A stretch of DNA of 64,000 bases, from positions 1-64,000 of the forward strand of contig NZ_CP118259.1 of NCBI RefSeq assembly GCF_013337045.2, written 5' to 3'. The stretch is from Agrobacterium vitis (GTDB lineage: Bacteria > Pseudomonadota > Alphaproteobacteria > Rhizobiales > Rhizobiaceae). Shown here piece after piece: positions 57,148-64,000 of this stretch. The translations under genes were made by a program, and so were the position numbers. Each line of letters begins with the position of its first letter. Within the stretch, counting starts at the first letter, position 1. Below the pieces are notes generated by a model. That model did not search any database. It was not told the DNA's origin and was given only the letters and a program-made list of their open reading frames with translations.

Positions 57148-57870
57148 TTAAGGGATATGAGTTTTGCCTGAAGCGATCACCGGCCCTGTCGCCGTCCCCG
57201 TCGGCGAACCACCGAAAGGCTCAATGCTGACGGCGAGCGTCACGCCATCCTTCAGACGTGGGCGCATGCTGTCGGGAACCAGGAATTCACCCTCGCCGGA
57301 TTGCGGGAGCACGCCAAGCGAGCGCGGTGGCTTATTGGCCTCGACCATCCATAATTCCAGCGATTTCTGTCCCTCGGCACGCGACGCGACCGGCGTGACG
57401 CGCAACCGTCCGCTTTGCCGGTCATAGCTGGCAACCAGCGACAAATCTGCATTTTGAGTTTCCAGATCCGCCACCAGCGGGCGTGCGCCGTAACGGCTCT
57501 CCCAGACGCCGAGCTCGACGCCGATCAGACTGGCGACCGCGATCAGACTGGTCAACGACAGGCCGCGCCAGAAGGGGACGGAATGCCAAAGTCTTACCCA
57601 GGGACCAGCGGGGCCGGTGCTCTTCTCGGTAAACAGCCGGGCTTCCAGCTTCTGGAAACTTTCCGGTCGAGGCAATTCCACGCCATAATCGTCATTGAAC
57701 TGTGAAAGGTTCTCCTCCCAGCGCTGAACGATGGCGGCGAAGGGCCTATCCCGCTTTAGCCGGGCCTCCACCTCAACACGGCCTTTGGCCGAAAGCACGC
57801 CGAGCACATATTCCCCCGCCAGAACCTCGTCCCTGGAGCGGTCTCCCTTGCTCTGATCCGGTGTCGTCAT
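57148..57870 (-). CDS. RskA-type transmembrane anti-sigma factor
   Basis: A 240-residue single-pass inner-membrane protein: N-terminal cytoplasmic anti-sigma domain (about 12-75, DEVLAGEYVLGVLSAKGR, IVQRWEENL), one helix (about 100-122, GLSLTSLIAVASLIGVELG) and an extracytoplasmic RskA domain (LWMVEANKPPRSLGVLPQSG, GVTLAVSIEPFGGSPTG). No zinc-binding HxxxCxxC is present. The ATG overlaps the sigma gene's stop (ATGA, 57867-57870), so the pair is translationally coupled. It probably holds the partner sigma factor until regulated proteolysis. Confidence 0.9.
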   Translation of the reverse strand: MTTPDQSKGDRSRDEVLAGEYVLGVLSAKGRVEVEARLKRDRPFAAIVQRWEENLSQFNDDYGVELPRPESFQKLEARLFTEKSTGPAGPWVRLWHSVPFWRGLSLTSLIAVASLIGVELGVWESRYGARPLVADLETQNADLSLVASYDRQSGRLRVTPVASRAEGQKSLELWMVEANKPPRSLGVLPQSGEGEFLVPDSMRPRLKDGVTLAVSIEPFGGSPTGTATGPVIASGKTHIP

Positions 57871-58403
57871 CTTTCCAAGCACTCTCTCAATGCCAAAAGG
57901 CTGCGTCGCAGCCATGTCCTCATCGTGTTCAACGGTACATTGAACTGCTCCGCCAACTCCTGGTAGCTAAGCCCCTCCACATAGGCCTGCCGCACGGCGG
58001 CGGCGCGGTCAGCTTCCAATGCTTCCATGCAGCTGTCAATCCGCTTTCCTTCACTGCGTATGCTGGCTGCCTGTTCCGGGTCTGGTGCGCTGTCAGCAAC
58101 ATGCCAGGCCTCGTCGAGTTCGATCACAACCGGTGTCCTCATGCGCAGACGGTCTATGCAGTGATAACGGGCGATGGTTCCAAGCCAGCCCATGGCATTA
58201 TGGCCTGTCGCGGCAAAGCTTTGAGCCCTCTGCCAGATTTTTACGAAGATTTCCTGCATCGCGTCTTCCGCCTCGCCTCTGTCTTTGAGCAGACGGAGAC
58301 AGATGCCAAAAAGTTTCGGGCTGGTGCGCCGATAGAGCTCCGACAGGGCCATGCGGTCCCTGAGCGCAATTTTCCCCAGCAATATCCCGATCTCATCGCT
58401 CAT
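57867..58403 (-). CDS. ECF RNA polymerase sigma factor (SigK-like)
   Basis: A 178-residue group 4 sigma factor: region 2 with LLKDRGEAEDAMQEIFVKIW and region 4 with EGLSYQELAEQFNVPLNTMR and WLRRSLLALRECLER. The order sigma, RskA-type anti-sigma, FAS1 protein fits the SigK family. Upstream on the same strand, GGAATAA (about 58485-58491) resembles an ECF -35 box and suggests autoregulation. A longer frame to 58607 overlaps argB and is not expected. Confidence 0.9.
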   Translation of the reverse strand: MSDEIGILLGKIALRDRMALSELYRRTSPKLFGICLRLLKDRGEAEDAMQEIFVKIWQRAQSFAATGHNAMGWLGTIARYHCIDRLRMRTPVVIELDEAWHVADSAPDPEQAASIRSEGKRIDSCMEALEADRAAAVRQAYVEGLSYQELAEQFNVPLNTMRTWLRRSLLALRECLER

Positions 58404-58548
58404 CCATGCATCCACTTCGCGTAATGGTCCAGGGAAGCTGCGTTCATTGCAGTTTCCCCATATCATTTCGATCAACAGTGCCGTCTGGATTATTCCATCT
58501 GCCGTATTCTTGAGGTAAAAGGCGCCGAACCAACCGAAGGGATCCTCA

Positions 58549-59436
58549 ATGAGCGCCTCCGAAAGCCAGACCCAGGCCCGCCTTCTTGCGCAGGCGTTGC
58601 CCTTCATGCAGCGCTATGAAAACAAGACGATTGTCGTGAAATATGGTGGTCACGCCATGGGCGATGCCGAGTTGGGCCGGGCCTTTGCCGCCGATATCGC
58701 ACTGCTGAAACAGTCCGGTGTCAACCCGATTGTCGTGCATGGCGGCGGCCCACAGATCGGCGCGATGCTGACCAAGATGGGGATCGAATCGAAATTCGAG
58801 GGCGGCCTGCGCGTCACCGATCAGAAAACCGTCGAAATCGTCGAAATGGTGCTGGCCGGATCGATCAACAAGGAAATCGTCGCGCTGATTAATCAGACCG
58901 GCGAATGGGCGATTGGCCTTTGCGGTAAGGACGGCAACATGGTGTTTGCCGAAAAGGCCAAGAAAACCGTTATCGATCCGGATTCCCATATCGAACGCGT
59001 TCTGGACCTTGGCTTTGTCGGTGAAGTGGTCGAGGTTGATCGCACGCTGCTCGATCTTCTGGCGAAGTCGGAGATGATCCCGGTGATTGCCCCTGTGGCT
59101 CCGGGTCGTGACGGCCATACCTATAATATCAATGCCGATACCTTTGCCGGTGCCATTGCCGGTGCGCTCAGGGCTGACCGGCTGCTGTTTCTGACCGATG
59201 TCCCCGGAGTCTTGGACAAGAATGGCGAGCTGTTCAAGGAATTGTCAGTGGCCCAGGCCCGCGCACTGATCAAGGATGGCACGATTTCCGGCGGCATGAT
59301 CCCCAAGGTCGAAACCTGCATCGACGCGATCAATGCTGGCGTACATGGCGTTGTCATCCTGAACGGCAAGACGGCGCATTCCGTTCTGTTGGAAATCTTC
59401 ACGGAACATGGCGCGGGTACGCTGATCGTGCCCTGA
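58549..59436 (+). CDS. argB: Acetylglutamate kinase
   Basis: ArgB phosphorylates N-acetyl-glutamate in arginine biosynthesis and is a known PII target, linking it to GlnD signalling. The 295-residue protein has the amino-acid-kinase motifs [24 protein letters not shown] and [13 protein letters not shown], plus the C-terminal [11 protein letters not shown]. It is divergent from the sigma gene, 145 bp away, and converges on rbsK. Confidence 0.95.
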   Translation: MSASESQTQARLLAQALPFMQRYENKTIVVKYGGHAMGDAELGRAFAADIALLKQSGVNPIVVHGGGPQIGAMLTKMGIESKFEGGLRVTDQKTVEIVEMVLAGSINKEIVALINQTGEWAIGLCGKDGNMVFAEKAKKTVIDPDSHIERVLDLGFVGEVVEVDRTLLDLLAKSEMIPVIAPVAPGRDGHTYNINADTFAGAIAGALRADRLLFLTDVPGVLDKNGELFKELSVAQARALIKDGTISGGMIPKVETCIDAINAGVHGVVILNGKTAHSVLLEIFTEHGAGTLIVP

Positions 59437-59492
59437 AACTATGCAGTCAGGCCTTCGGCGCCGCGCTGATCAAGCACGGCGCCGATTCGGCA

Positions 59493-60392
59493 TCAGAGTC
59501 TTTCCGTGACGGCGTCTGCCAGCGGAATAGCGGGCTGCGCGCCAGCTTTCAGACAGGCCAGTGATCCGGCGACGGCAGCGCGATGTAGCGCCTCCTCGAA
59601 GGCAAGACCCGCATCGAGACCAGCGGCCAGATAGCCGCAGAACGTATCCCCGGCACCGACCGTATCGACCGGCTCGATGGTCAAGCCGGATGCCCGCTCA
59701 ATCTTGCCGTCGCGGATGGCGATGACGCCTTCGGCGCCAAGCGTCACGATCAGGATCTGTCCGGTTTCGCCATGCAGGCGGACAAGGGCGGCCTCGCGTT
59801 CCGCAGCTCCCATATTTGTCTCTCCGGCCAGCCGCTCGAATTCGGTTTCATTGGCGATGACGATATCGGCCATTCGTCCGAGGCGCGCGGCTTCATCCGT
59901 CAGCGGCGCAATATTGAGGATGGTGCGGATACCGGCGGCCTTGGCCTCATGCAGAGCGGTTTCGACGGCTGCGGCTGGAATTTCGAGCTGGAGCACCAGA
60001 CTGTCGTTGCGGGTCATGGTCTTGATAGCGGCGCTGGCATCGGCGCTGGTCAGGCTGCCATTGGCACCTGGAACGACAGCAATCATGTTTTCGCCGTCAC
60101 CGCCGACGAGAATGAGTGCGGTTCCCGTTGCTTCCGCTACGGTCTTGACGCTGTCGAGATCCGCTCCGCTTTCCTCCAGAAGTGCCAGTGCAGGGGCTGC
60201 GAACCCATCCTTGCCGACCGCGCCAGCCATCCGCACCTGCGCGCCCGCACGGCGTGCGGCCAAGGCCTGATTGGCACCCTTGCCACCGGCTGCTGTAGCA
60301 AAGCCGTTGCCTGCCACCGTCTCACCCGGCTTGGGCAGGCGGCTGGTGGTCGCGATGAGATCCATGTTGATGGAGCCGAAAACGGTAATCAT
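59493..60392 (-). CDS. rbsK: Ribokinase
   Basis: A 299-residue PfkB-family sugar kinase that should form ribose 5-phosphate. It has GSINMDLIATTSRLPKPGET at the N terminus, the AAGGKGANQALAARRAGA substrate motif, and the catalytic GAGDTFCGY with its Asp base. No ribose transporter adjoins it. Its gene is downstream of rmuC's upstream end, 86 bp from the rmuC stop on the same strand. Confidence 0.9.
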   Translation of the reverse strand: MITVFGSINMDLIATTSRLPKPGETVAGNGFATAAGGKGANQALAARRAGAQVRMAGAVGKDGFAAPALALLEESGADLDSVKTVAEATGTALILVGGDGENMIAVVPGANGSLTSADASAAIKTMTRNDSLVLQLEIPAAAVETALHEAKAAGIRTILNIAPLTDEAARLGRMADIVIANETEFERLAGETNMGAAEREAALVRLHGETGQILIVTLGAEGVIAIRDGKIERASGLTIEPVDTVGAGDTFCGYLAAGLDAGLAFEEALHRAAVAGSLACLKAGAQPAIPLADAVTERL

Positions 60393-60478
60393 GGGCGCAC
60401 TCCTGACGATGCTGCTTGAATGATGCGGGCCTGAAGGAAACCGGTCCGACTGATTCGGGCTCTGTTTTGCGGCAGGGA

Positions 60479-61717
60479 TCAGTCTTCGTCAACAAGGCGC
60501 AGTTTGAGAAGACCTGTCCGGCTCTCGACGCTCGCGTCCGATTGCGGTGCTGGCTTTGCCGTCGCGTCCGGCGCACTGGCAAAATCCATTGCCTCTATTC
60601 TGGCGCTGCGCCGATTGAGCTTATCGGTCGAGGTCAGGATCATCTCGACATCTTTCTGGGCGGCCAGGAAATGGCTTTGCAGCTTGCGGGTCCGCTCGTC
60701 AAGCCGCCCGAGATCCTCCATGAGATGGATGACCTCGCCCTGGATCAGGTGGGCCTGTTCGCGCATGCGCTGATCCTTCAGCACGGCCTGGATGACCTGG
60801 ATCGACAGCATCAGCAGGGAGGGTGAAACGATCACCACCCGGAGCTTATGGGCGCGCTGGACAATGCCCTCGAAATTCTCGTGGATCTCCGCAAAGATCG
60901 ATTCGGATGGCACGAACAGGAAGGCCGTATCCTGCGTCTCGCCGTGCATCAGATATTTCTCGGAAATATCCTTGAGATGCACCTCCATATCGCGTCGAAA
61001 CTGCTGGCCTGCCAGCTTTTTCTGTTCCGGCGTCGCCCCATCGCGGATGCCGTTCCAGGCTTCGAGCGGAAATTTGGCGTCGATCACCAGCGGCGGCTGA
61101 CCGTTCGGCATCCGGATGGTGCAATCGGGCCTTGATCCGTTGGAGAGCGTATCCTGAAAGGCATAAGCGCCCATCGGCAAGCCATCGGCAATGATGGTTT
61201 CCATTCGTGCCTGACCGAAGGCGCCGCGTGTCTGCTTGTTGGACAGAATGGCCTGCAATCCGACCACATCCTTTGCCAGGGACTGGATGTTGTTCTGCGC
61301 GGCATCGATCACCGCCAGCCGTTCCTGCAGGATGCGCAGATTGTCATGGGTGGATTTCGTCTGTTCGGTAATCGTACTTCCCAAGCGATGGGTCATGCCG
61401 TCCAGTCGCTCGTTGATACTGCGGTTGAATTCAGATTGTCGGGCGCCGAACAGATCCGCCATGGTGGCAAGCCGACCCTGCATTTCGGCTTGCGCCTGCA
61501 TGAGCGCCTCCAAACGGCGATCCTCGCTCGCCTGCCGCTCGGCGGCAATCGCGGCTTCGAGGTCGAAATCTTCCTTTTGGCGAAGTTTTAAACGCAGACG
61601 CAGCCAGAGAGCAGCGAGCACAACCACGGCCAGGATCAGCGCCAAGGCACCGAAACTGAACTGGTTTTCACCATAGGCGAGTGCGGGCCTGCTGAGGGCG
61701 GAAAGCAATTGGTTCAT
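60479..61717 (-). CDS. rmuC: DNA recombination protein RmuC
   Basis: RmuC limits inverted-repeat recombination; it has a predicted nuclease-like fold. The 412-residue protein has an N-terminal membrane helix (about 20-40), a long coiled coil (about 50-160) and the RmuC domain (about 170-370), with GAYAFQDTL, PLVIDAKFPLEAWN and the final LRLVDED. Same strand as rbsK downstream. Confidence 0.92.
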   Translation of the reverse strand: MNQLLSALSRPALAYGENQFSFGALALILAVVVLAALWLRLRLKLRQKEDFDLEAAIAAERQASEDRRLEALMQAQAEMQGRLATMADLFGARQSEFNRSINERLDGMTHRLGSTITEQTKSTHDNLRILQERLAVIDAAQNNIQSLAKDVVGLQAILSNKQTRGAFGQARMETIIADGLPMGAYAFQDTLSNGSRPDCTIRMPNGQPPLVIDAKFPLEAWNGIRDGATPEQKKLAGQQFRRDMEVHLKDISEKYLMHGETQDTAFLFVPSESIFAEIHENFEGIVQRAHKLRVVIVSPSLLMLSIQVIQAVLKDQRMREQAHLIQGEVIHLMEDLGRLDERTRKLQSHFLAAQKDVEMILTSTDKLNRRSARIEAMDFASAPDATAKPAPQSDASVESRTGLLKLRLVDED

Positions 61718-62168
61718 AGGCGCAATCTAGCAGGTTTGTCACCGAAGACCAGATCAAATCATGAACAAAATCTGCGATGCCGGCCAGTTTTTCGGAAAGG
61801 GCATCGGCAGGAATTCTATCAAATATTTCGAAAAGCGAAATGACTGGAGGTGCGAGGCCTTCATTGAAGAGACTGAGCAAGCCTTCCCGAGCGCGTTAAC
61901 GCCAATGGTTTCGTCTGTTCCAGATGCCCCGAGGGAGGGTAGGGCTGCCAGCCATCGCCCATCTTGCCGTACCCATTTCATTCCCTCGATTCGCCGGGTG
62001 CGCAGCTGCATGGCCAAGCATTCTCCAAGGTCGTTTCAACCCACGTGAATTCGCGGTTGAATTTAAAATATGGAAATAAAATCAAACGAATAGAAAAGCC
62101 GTAAGCCTCGCACAAGTTTTTATAGACATCAATTCGCTACGACAACAATTATACAGAAAGACCGTTAT
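61718..62168. other. AT-richer region, possible gene debris (451 bp)
   Basis: No intact gene. Leftward, a frame from about 62017 (MQLRTRRIEGMKWVRQDGRW) reads into another frame (SLFEIFDRIPADALSEKLAG, about 61770-61880) as if one gene had been frameshifted, but neither part is recognised. The last 120 bp before the hook-like gene are AT-rich and should hold its promoter. Confidence 0.35.
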
Positions 62169-63404
62169 ATGTCTCTTGCATCTGCAATGAACTCATCGGT
62201 ATCGGGGCTGACGGCGCAGTCCAATAAACTCACCTCCATCGGGGATAATATTTCCAATACGAGCACGACCGGCTACAAAGGCACGGAGACTGCTTTTTCG
62301 AGTTTGGTGAATGGCGGAACGACTTCGACGACCACCCAAACAGTGTCCCAGTCGGGCGATCTGGAATCGACCTCGTCGGAGACGGATCTGGCGATCGACG
62401 GTGACGGATATTTCGTTGTCCAGAACGATGAGGGTGATGTTTTCCTGACCCGTCAAGGCGACTTCGAAATCGACGAGGATGGTTACCTTGTGAACTCATC
62501 CGGTTACACGTTGCTGGGCTATTCCTATGACAATGGCGAACCGGCTTCTGTCATCAATGGTTTCGACGGTCTTGAACCGGTGAAAATTGACACCAGCGAG
62601 GTCACGGCAGCGGCCACGACCACCGGCGAAGTCAGCGGCAATCTGGAAAGCGATGAAGAAGTCGTTTCTGGGGATACGCCGTCTTCGAACTCGGCGGATG
62701 CCACCTACACGGCGAAGTCTTCGATCGTCACTTATGACGAGCAGGGTGCCTCCACCCAATACGACATCTATTTCACCAAGACCGATGACGATGAGTGGGA
62801 GGTTTCGATCTACCGCAATGACGAGGCTAATGACGATGATGACGGAACCAGCTTCCCCTATGATAATGGTGAGCTTGGCTCGACAACATTGACCTTCGAT
62901 AGCACAGGGGAGTTGGAAGACGGCAGCACGAGCACCCTGTCCTTCACCGATTCCGAGACAGGCCTTACGATTGATCTGGATTTTTCGGATATCACCCAGA
63001 CGGCCACCTCCACCAGCATAGAGGGTAGCGCAAACGGCAGTGCTGCCAGCAGCTCGTCCGACTACACGATCGGCAGCGATGGCGTTATCAGCACCGTCTC
63101 TTCCGACGGAACCACGACAGATACCTACAAGATTGCTCTGGCTACCGTCGCCAGCCCTGACAACCTTGAGGAAGTCGATGGCACTGCCTATCAGGTGGAT
63201 GCAGATTCCGGTACCGTCGTCGTCGGCTTTGCTGGCACAGGCAGCTTCGGCACCATCGAATCCAGCACACTGGAAAGCTCAAACGTCGACCTGGCATCGG
63301 AACTTTCGGACATGATCGCCGCCCAGCGCGCCTATAGCGCCAACTCCAAGGTGTTCCAGACGGCAGCCGACATGCTCGACACCGTGATCAACATGGTCCG
63401 GTAA
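62169..63404 (+). CDS. flgE: Isolated flagellar hook-like protein (FlgE family)
   Basis: A 411-residue axial protein. The N terminus (SLASAMNSSVSGLTAQSNKL, then DNISNTSTTGYKG) matches the flagellar rod/hook family, FVVQNDEGDVFLTRQGDFEI is the hook domain-1 region, and the C terminus (ELSDMIAAQRAYSANSKVF, then DTVINMVR) is the FlgE/FlgG signature. The middle (about 120-330) is Asp/Ser/Thr-rich and strongly acidic. No other flagellar gene is nearby, so this may be a paralogue of the hook gene in the main cluster or a special hook-like filament. No clear Shine-Dalgarno sequence. Confidence 0.82.
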   Translation: MSLASAMNSSVSGLTAQSNKLTSIGDNISNTSTTGYKGTETAFSSLVNGGTTSTTTQTVSQSGDLESTSSETDLAIDGDGYFVVQNDEGDVFLTRQGDFEIDEDGYLVNSSGYTLLGYSYDNGEPASVINGFDGLEPVKIDTSEVTAAATTTGEVSGNLESDEEVVSGDTPSSNSADATYTAKSSIVTYDEQGASTQYDIYFTKTDDDEWEVSIYRNDEANDDDDGTSFPYDNGELGSTTLTFDSTGELEDGSTSTLSFTDSETGLTIDLDFSDITQTATSTSIEGSANGSAASSSSDYTIGSDGVISTVSSDGTTTDTYKIALATVASPDNLEEVDGTAYQVDADSGTVVVGFAGTGSFGTIESSTLESSNVDLASELSDMIAAQRAYSANSKVFQTAADMLDTVINMVR

Positions 63405-63450
63405 CGGATCGCAGATCTATCGGCTGTCATCTCTTCGGACTCATGGAAAG

Positions 63451-63511
63451 ATTATGCAGCAGATATAAAGCGTTACAGCGCCGTCGCCCTATATGGCGCA
63501 CGACGCTGCAA
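63451..63511. repeat. Partial palindromic element, inverted orientation
   Basis: ATTATGCAGCAGATATAAAG followed by CGTTACAGCG...CCTATATGGCGCACGACGCTG is the reverse-orientation counterpart of the element at 39937-40042 (TTATATCTGCTGCATAAT and GTGCGCCATATATGG). It keeps one arm of the second palindrome and most of the first. Confidence 0.7.
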
Positions 63512-63589
63512 GGGGAGCAAAGGAGAGGCCCATTCCTTCACCAGCGCGCCACGCTTGAACGTCACCGCTCATTCCGGTGACGTTTCCCG

Positions 63590-63623
63590 AAAAACCTGCC
63601 GTGTGCCCGCACGGCAGGTTTTT
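63590..63623. terminator. Bidirectional terminator between flgE-like and LOG genes
   Basis: AAAAACCTGCCGTG pairs with CACGGCAGGTTTTT (14 bp) around TGCCCG. A second small hairpin, GTCACCG...CGGTGAC, precedes it (63561-63581). Confidence 0.88.
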
Positions 63624-63652
63624 CGTTTTCTCCATATCGGTCGTACCGTGGA

Positions 63653-64000
63653 TCACGCGGTTTCAGCCGTTTCGATTTCATACCGCCGGGCGATAATATC
63701 CCAGGCCTCGTCAGCGGTTTCGACAAAGCTCAATAGCTTGACATCGTCGGGTGCAATCGTTCCGAACTCTGCCAGGCTGTCGAAATCAATAATCCTGTGC
63801 CAGAATTCCCGACCGAACAGGATGAGCGGGATTGGCGCCATGCGCTTGGTCTGGATCAGCGTCACCGCCTCGAACATTTCATCCAGCGTGCCGAAGCCGC
63901 CGGGAAAGACGACGATTGCCTTGGCCCGCATCAGGAAATGCATCTTGCGGATGGCGAAATAGTGGAAGTTGAAGGACAGGTCCGGCGTCACGAACGCATT
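63653..64000 (-). CDS. LOG-family protein, C-terminal part (cut by window edge)
   Basis: The frame is open to the last base of the window, so only the last 115 or so codons are present. The visible part has FVTPDLSFNFHYFAIRK, MRAKAIVVFPGGFGTLDE (the PGGxGTxxE nucleotide motif of LOG/lysine-decarboxylase-like proteins) and LFGREFWHRIIDF. LOG proteins are cytokinin riboside 5'-monophosphate phosphoribohydrolases, interesting in a plant-associated bacterium, but many bacterial members have other nucleotide roles. The start codon lies beyond base 64000. Confidence 0.87.
   Translation of the reverse strand, partial: NAFVTPDLSFNFHYFAIRKMHFLMRAKAIVVFPGGFGTLDEMFEAVTLIQTKRMAPIPLILFGREFWHRIIDFDSLAEFGTIAPDDVKLLSFVETADEAWDIIARRYEIETAETA

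Noticed and set aside
59456..59484. CGGCGCCG inverted repeats between argB and rbsK as a terminator
   Set aside because: The palindromic 8-mers can form a hairpin, but there is no T-run on either strand, so I did not call it a terminator.

Overview
This 64 kb window is chromosomal DNA of an alphaproteobacterium of the order Hyphomicrobiales (Rhizobiales), most likely family Rhizobiaceae (Agrobacterium/Allorhizobium/Rhizobium group). The evidence is gene content and order: dnaA at base 1; the lptC-lptA-lptB-rpoN-hpf-ptsN block; both ornithine-lipid genes (olsB, olsA); a PraR-type regulator before metK; a DUF1150/Hsp20 pair; and a dispersed palindromic repeat of the type common in rhizobial intergenic DNA. 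GC is fairly high and evenly so, except in a few AT-richer gaps (about 41.7-41.9, 42.4, 57.1 and 62.0-62.17 kb). Species cannot be fixed without a search.

Layout. 1-8.6 kb: dnaA, an EamA permease, then leftward methyltransferase, hemW, rdgB, a VOC protein and rph, with hrcA-grpE divergent. 8.6-14.0 kb: leftward lptC-lptA-lptB-rpoN-hpf-ptsN (LPS export, sigma-54, ribosome hibernation, nitrogen PTS). 14.4-18.2 kb: ihfB, a LapA-type membrane protein, two RNA methyltransferase genes and lspA. 18.6-22.7 kb: a hybrid histidine kinase without an input domain, olsB, a small ORF and a LysR regulator. 22.8-33.7 kb: mutS, glnD, murJ, a VOC protein, trpS, usp, an Nfu scaffold and tsaB. 33.9-44.4 kb: rimI, fur/mur, olsA, miaB, phoH, ybeY, a CorC-like CBS protein, lnt, praR-like, metK, trmB. 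44.6-50.9 kb: DUF1150, Hsp20, nucleoside hydrolase, a HAD phosphatase, a secreted EF-hand protein, a chemoreceptor and tRNA-Arg(ACG). 51-61.7 kb: an orphan sensor kinase, rpmH-rnpA-yidC-engB, then a leftward ECF sigma/anti-sigma/fasciclin cassette lying between engB and argB, then argB, rbsK and rmuC. 62-64 kb: an isolated flagellar-hook-like gene and the 3' part of a LOG-family gene cut by the window edge.

Most of the window is conserved housekeeping sequence. The accessory parts that stand out are the sigma/anti-sigma/FAS1 cassette, the solitary acidic FlgE-like protein with degraded-looking DNA beside it, the secreted EF-hand protein, the sensorless hybrid kinase, and a family of palindromic elements in at least six intergenic gaps. 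No CRISPR array, insertion sequence, prophage, plasmid-type gene or rRNA operon was seen. Where several start codons were possible I chose the start by ribosome-binding site, overlap with the neighbour and family length, and say so in the entry.
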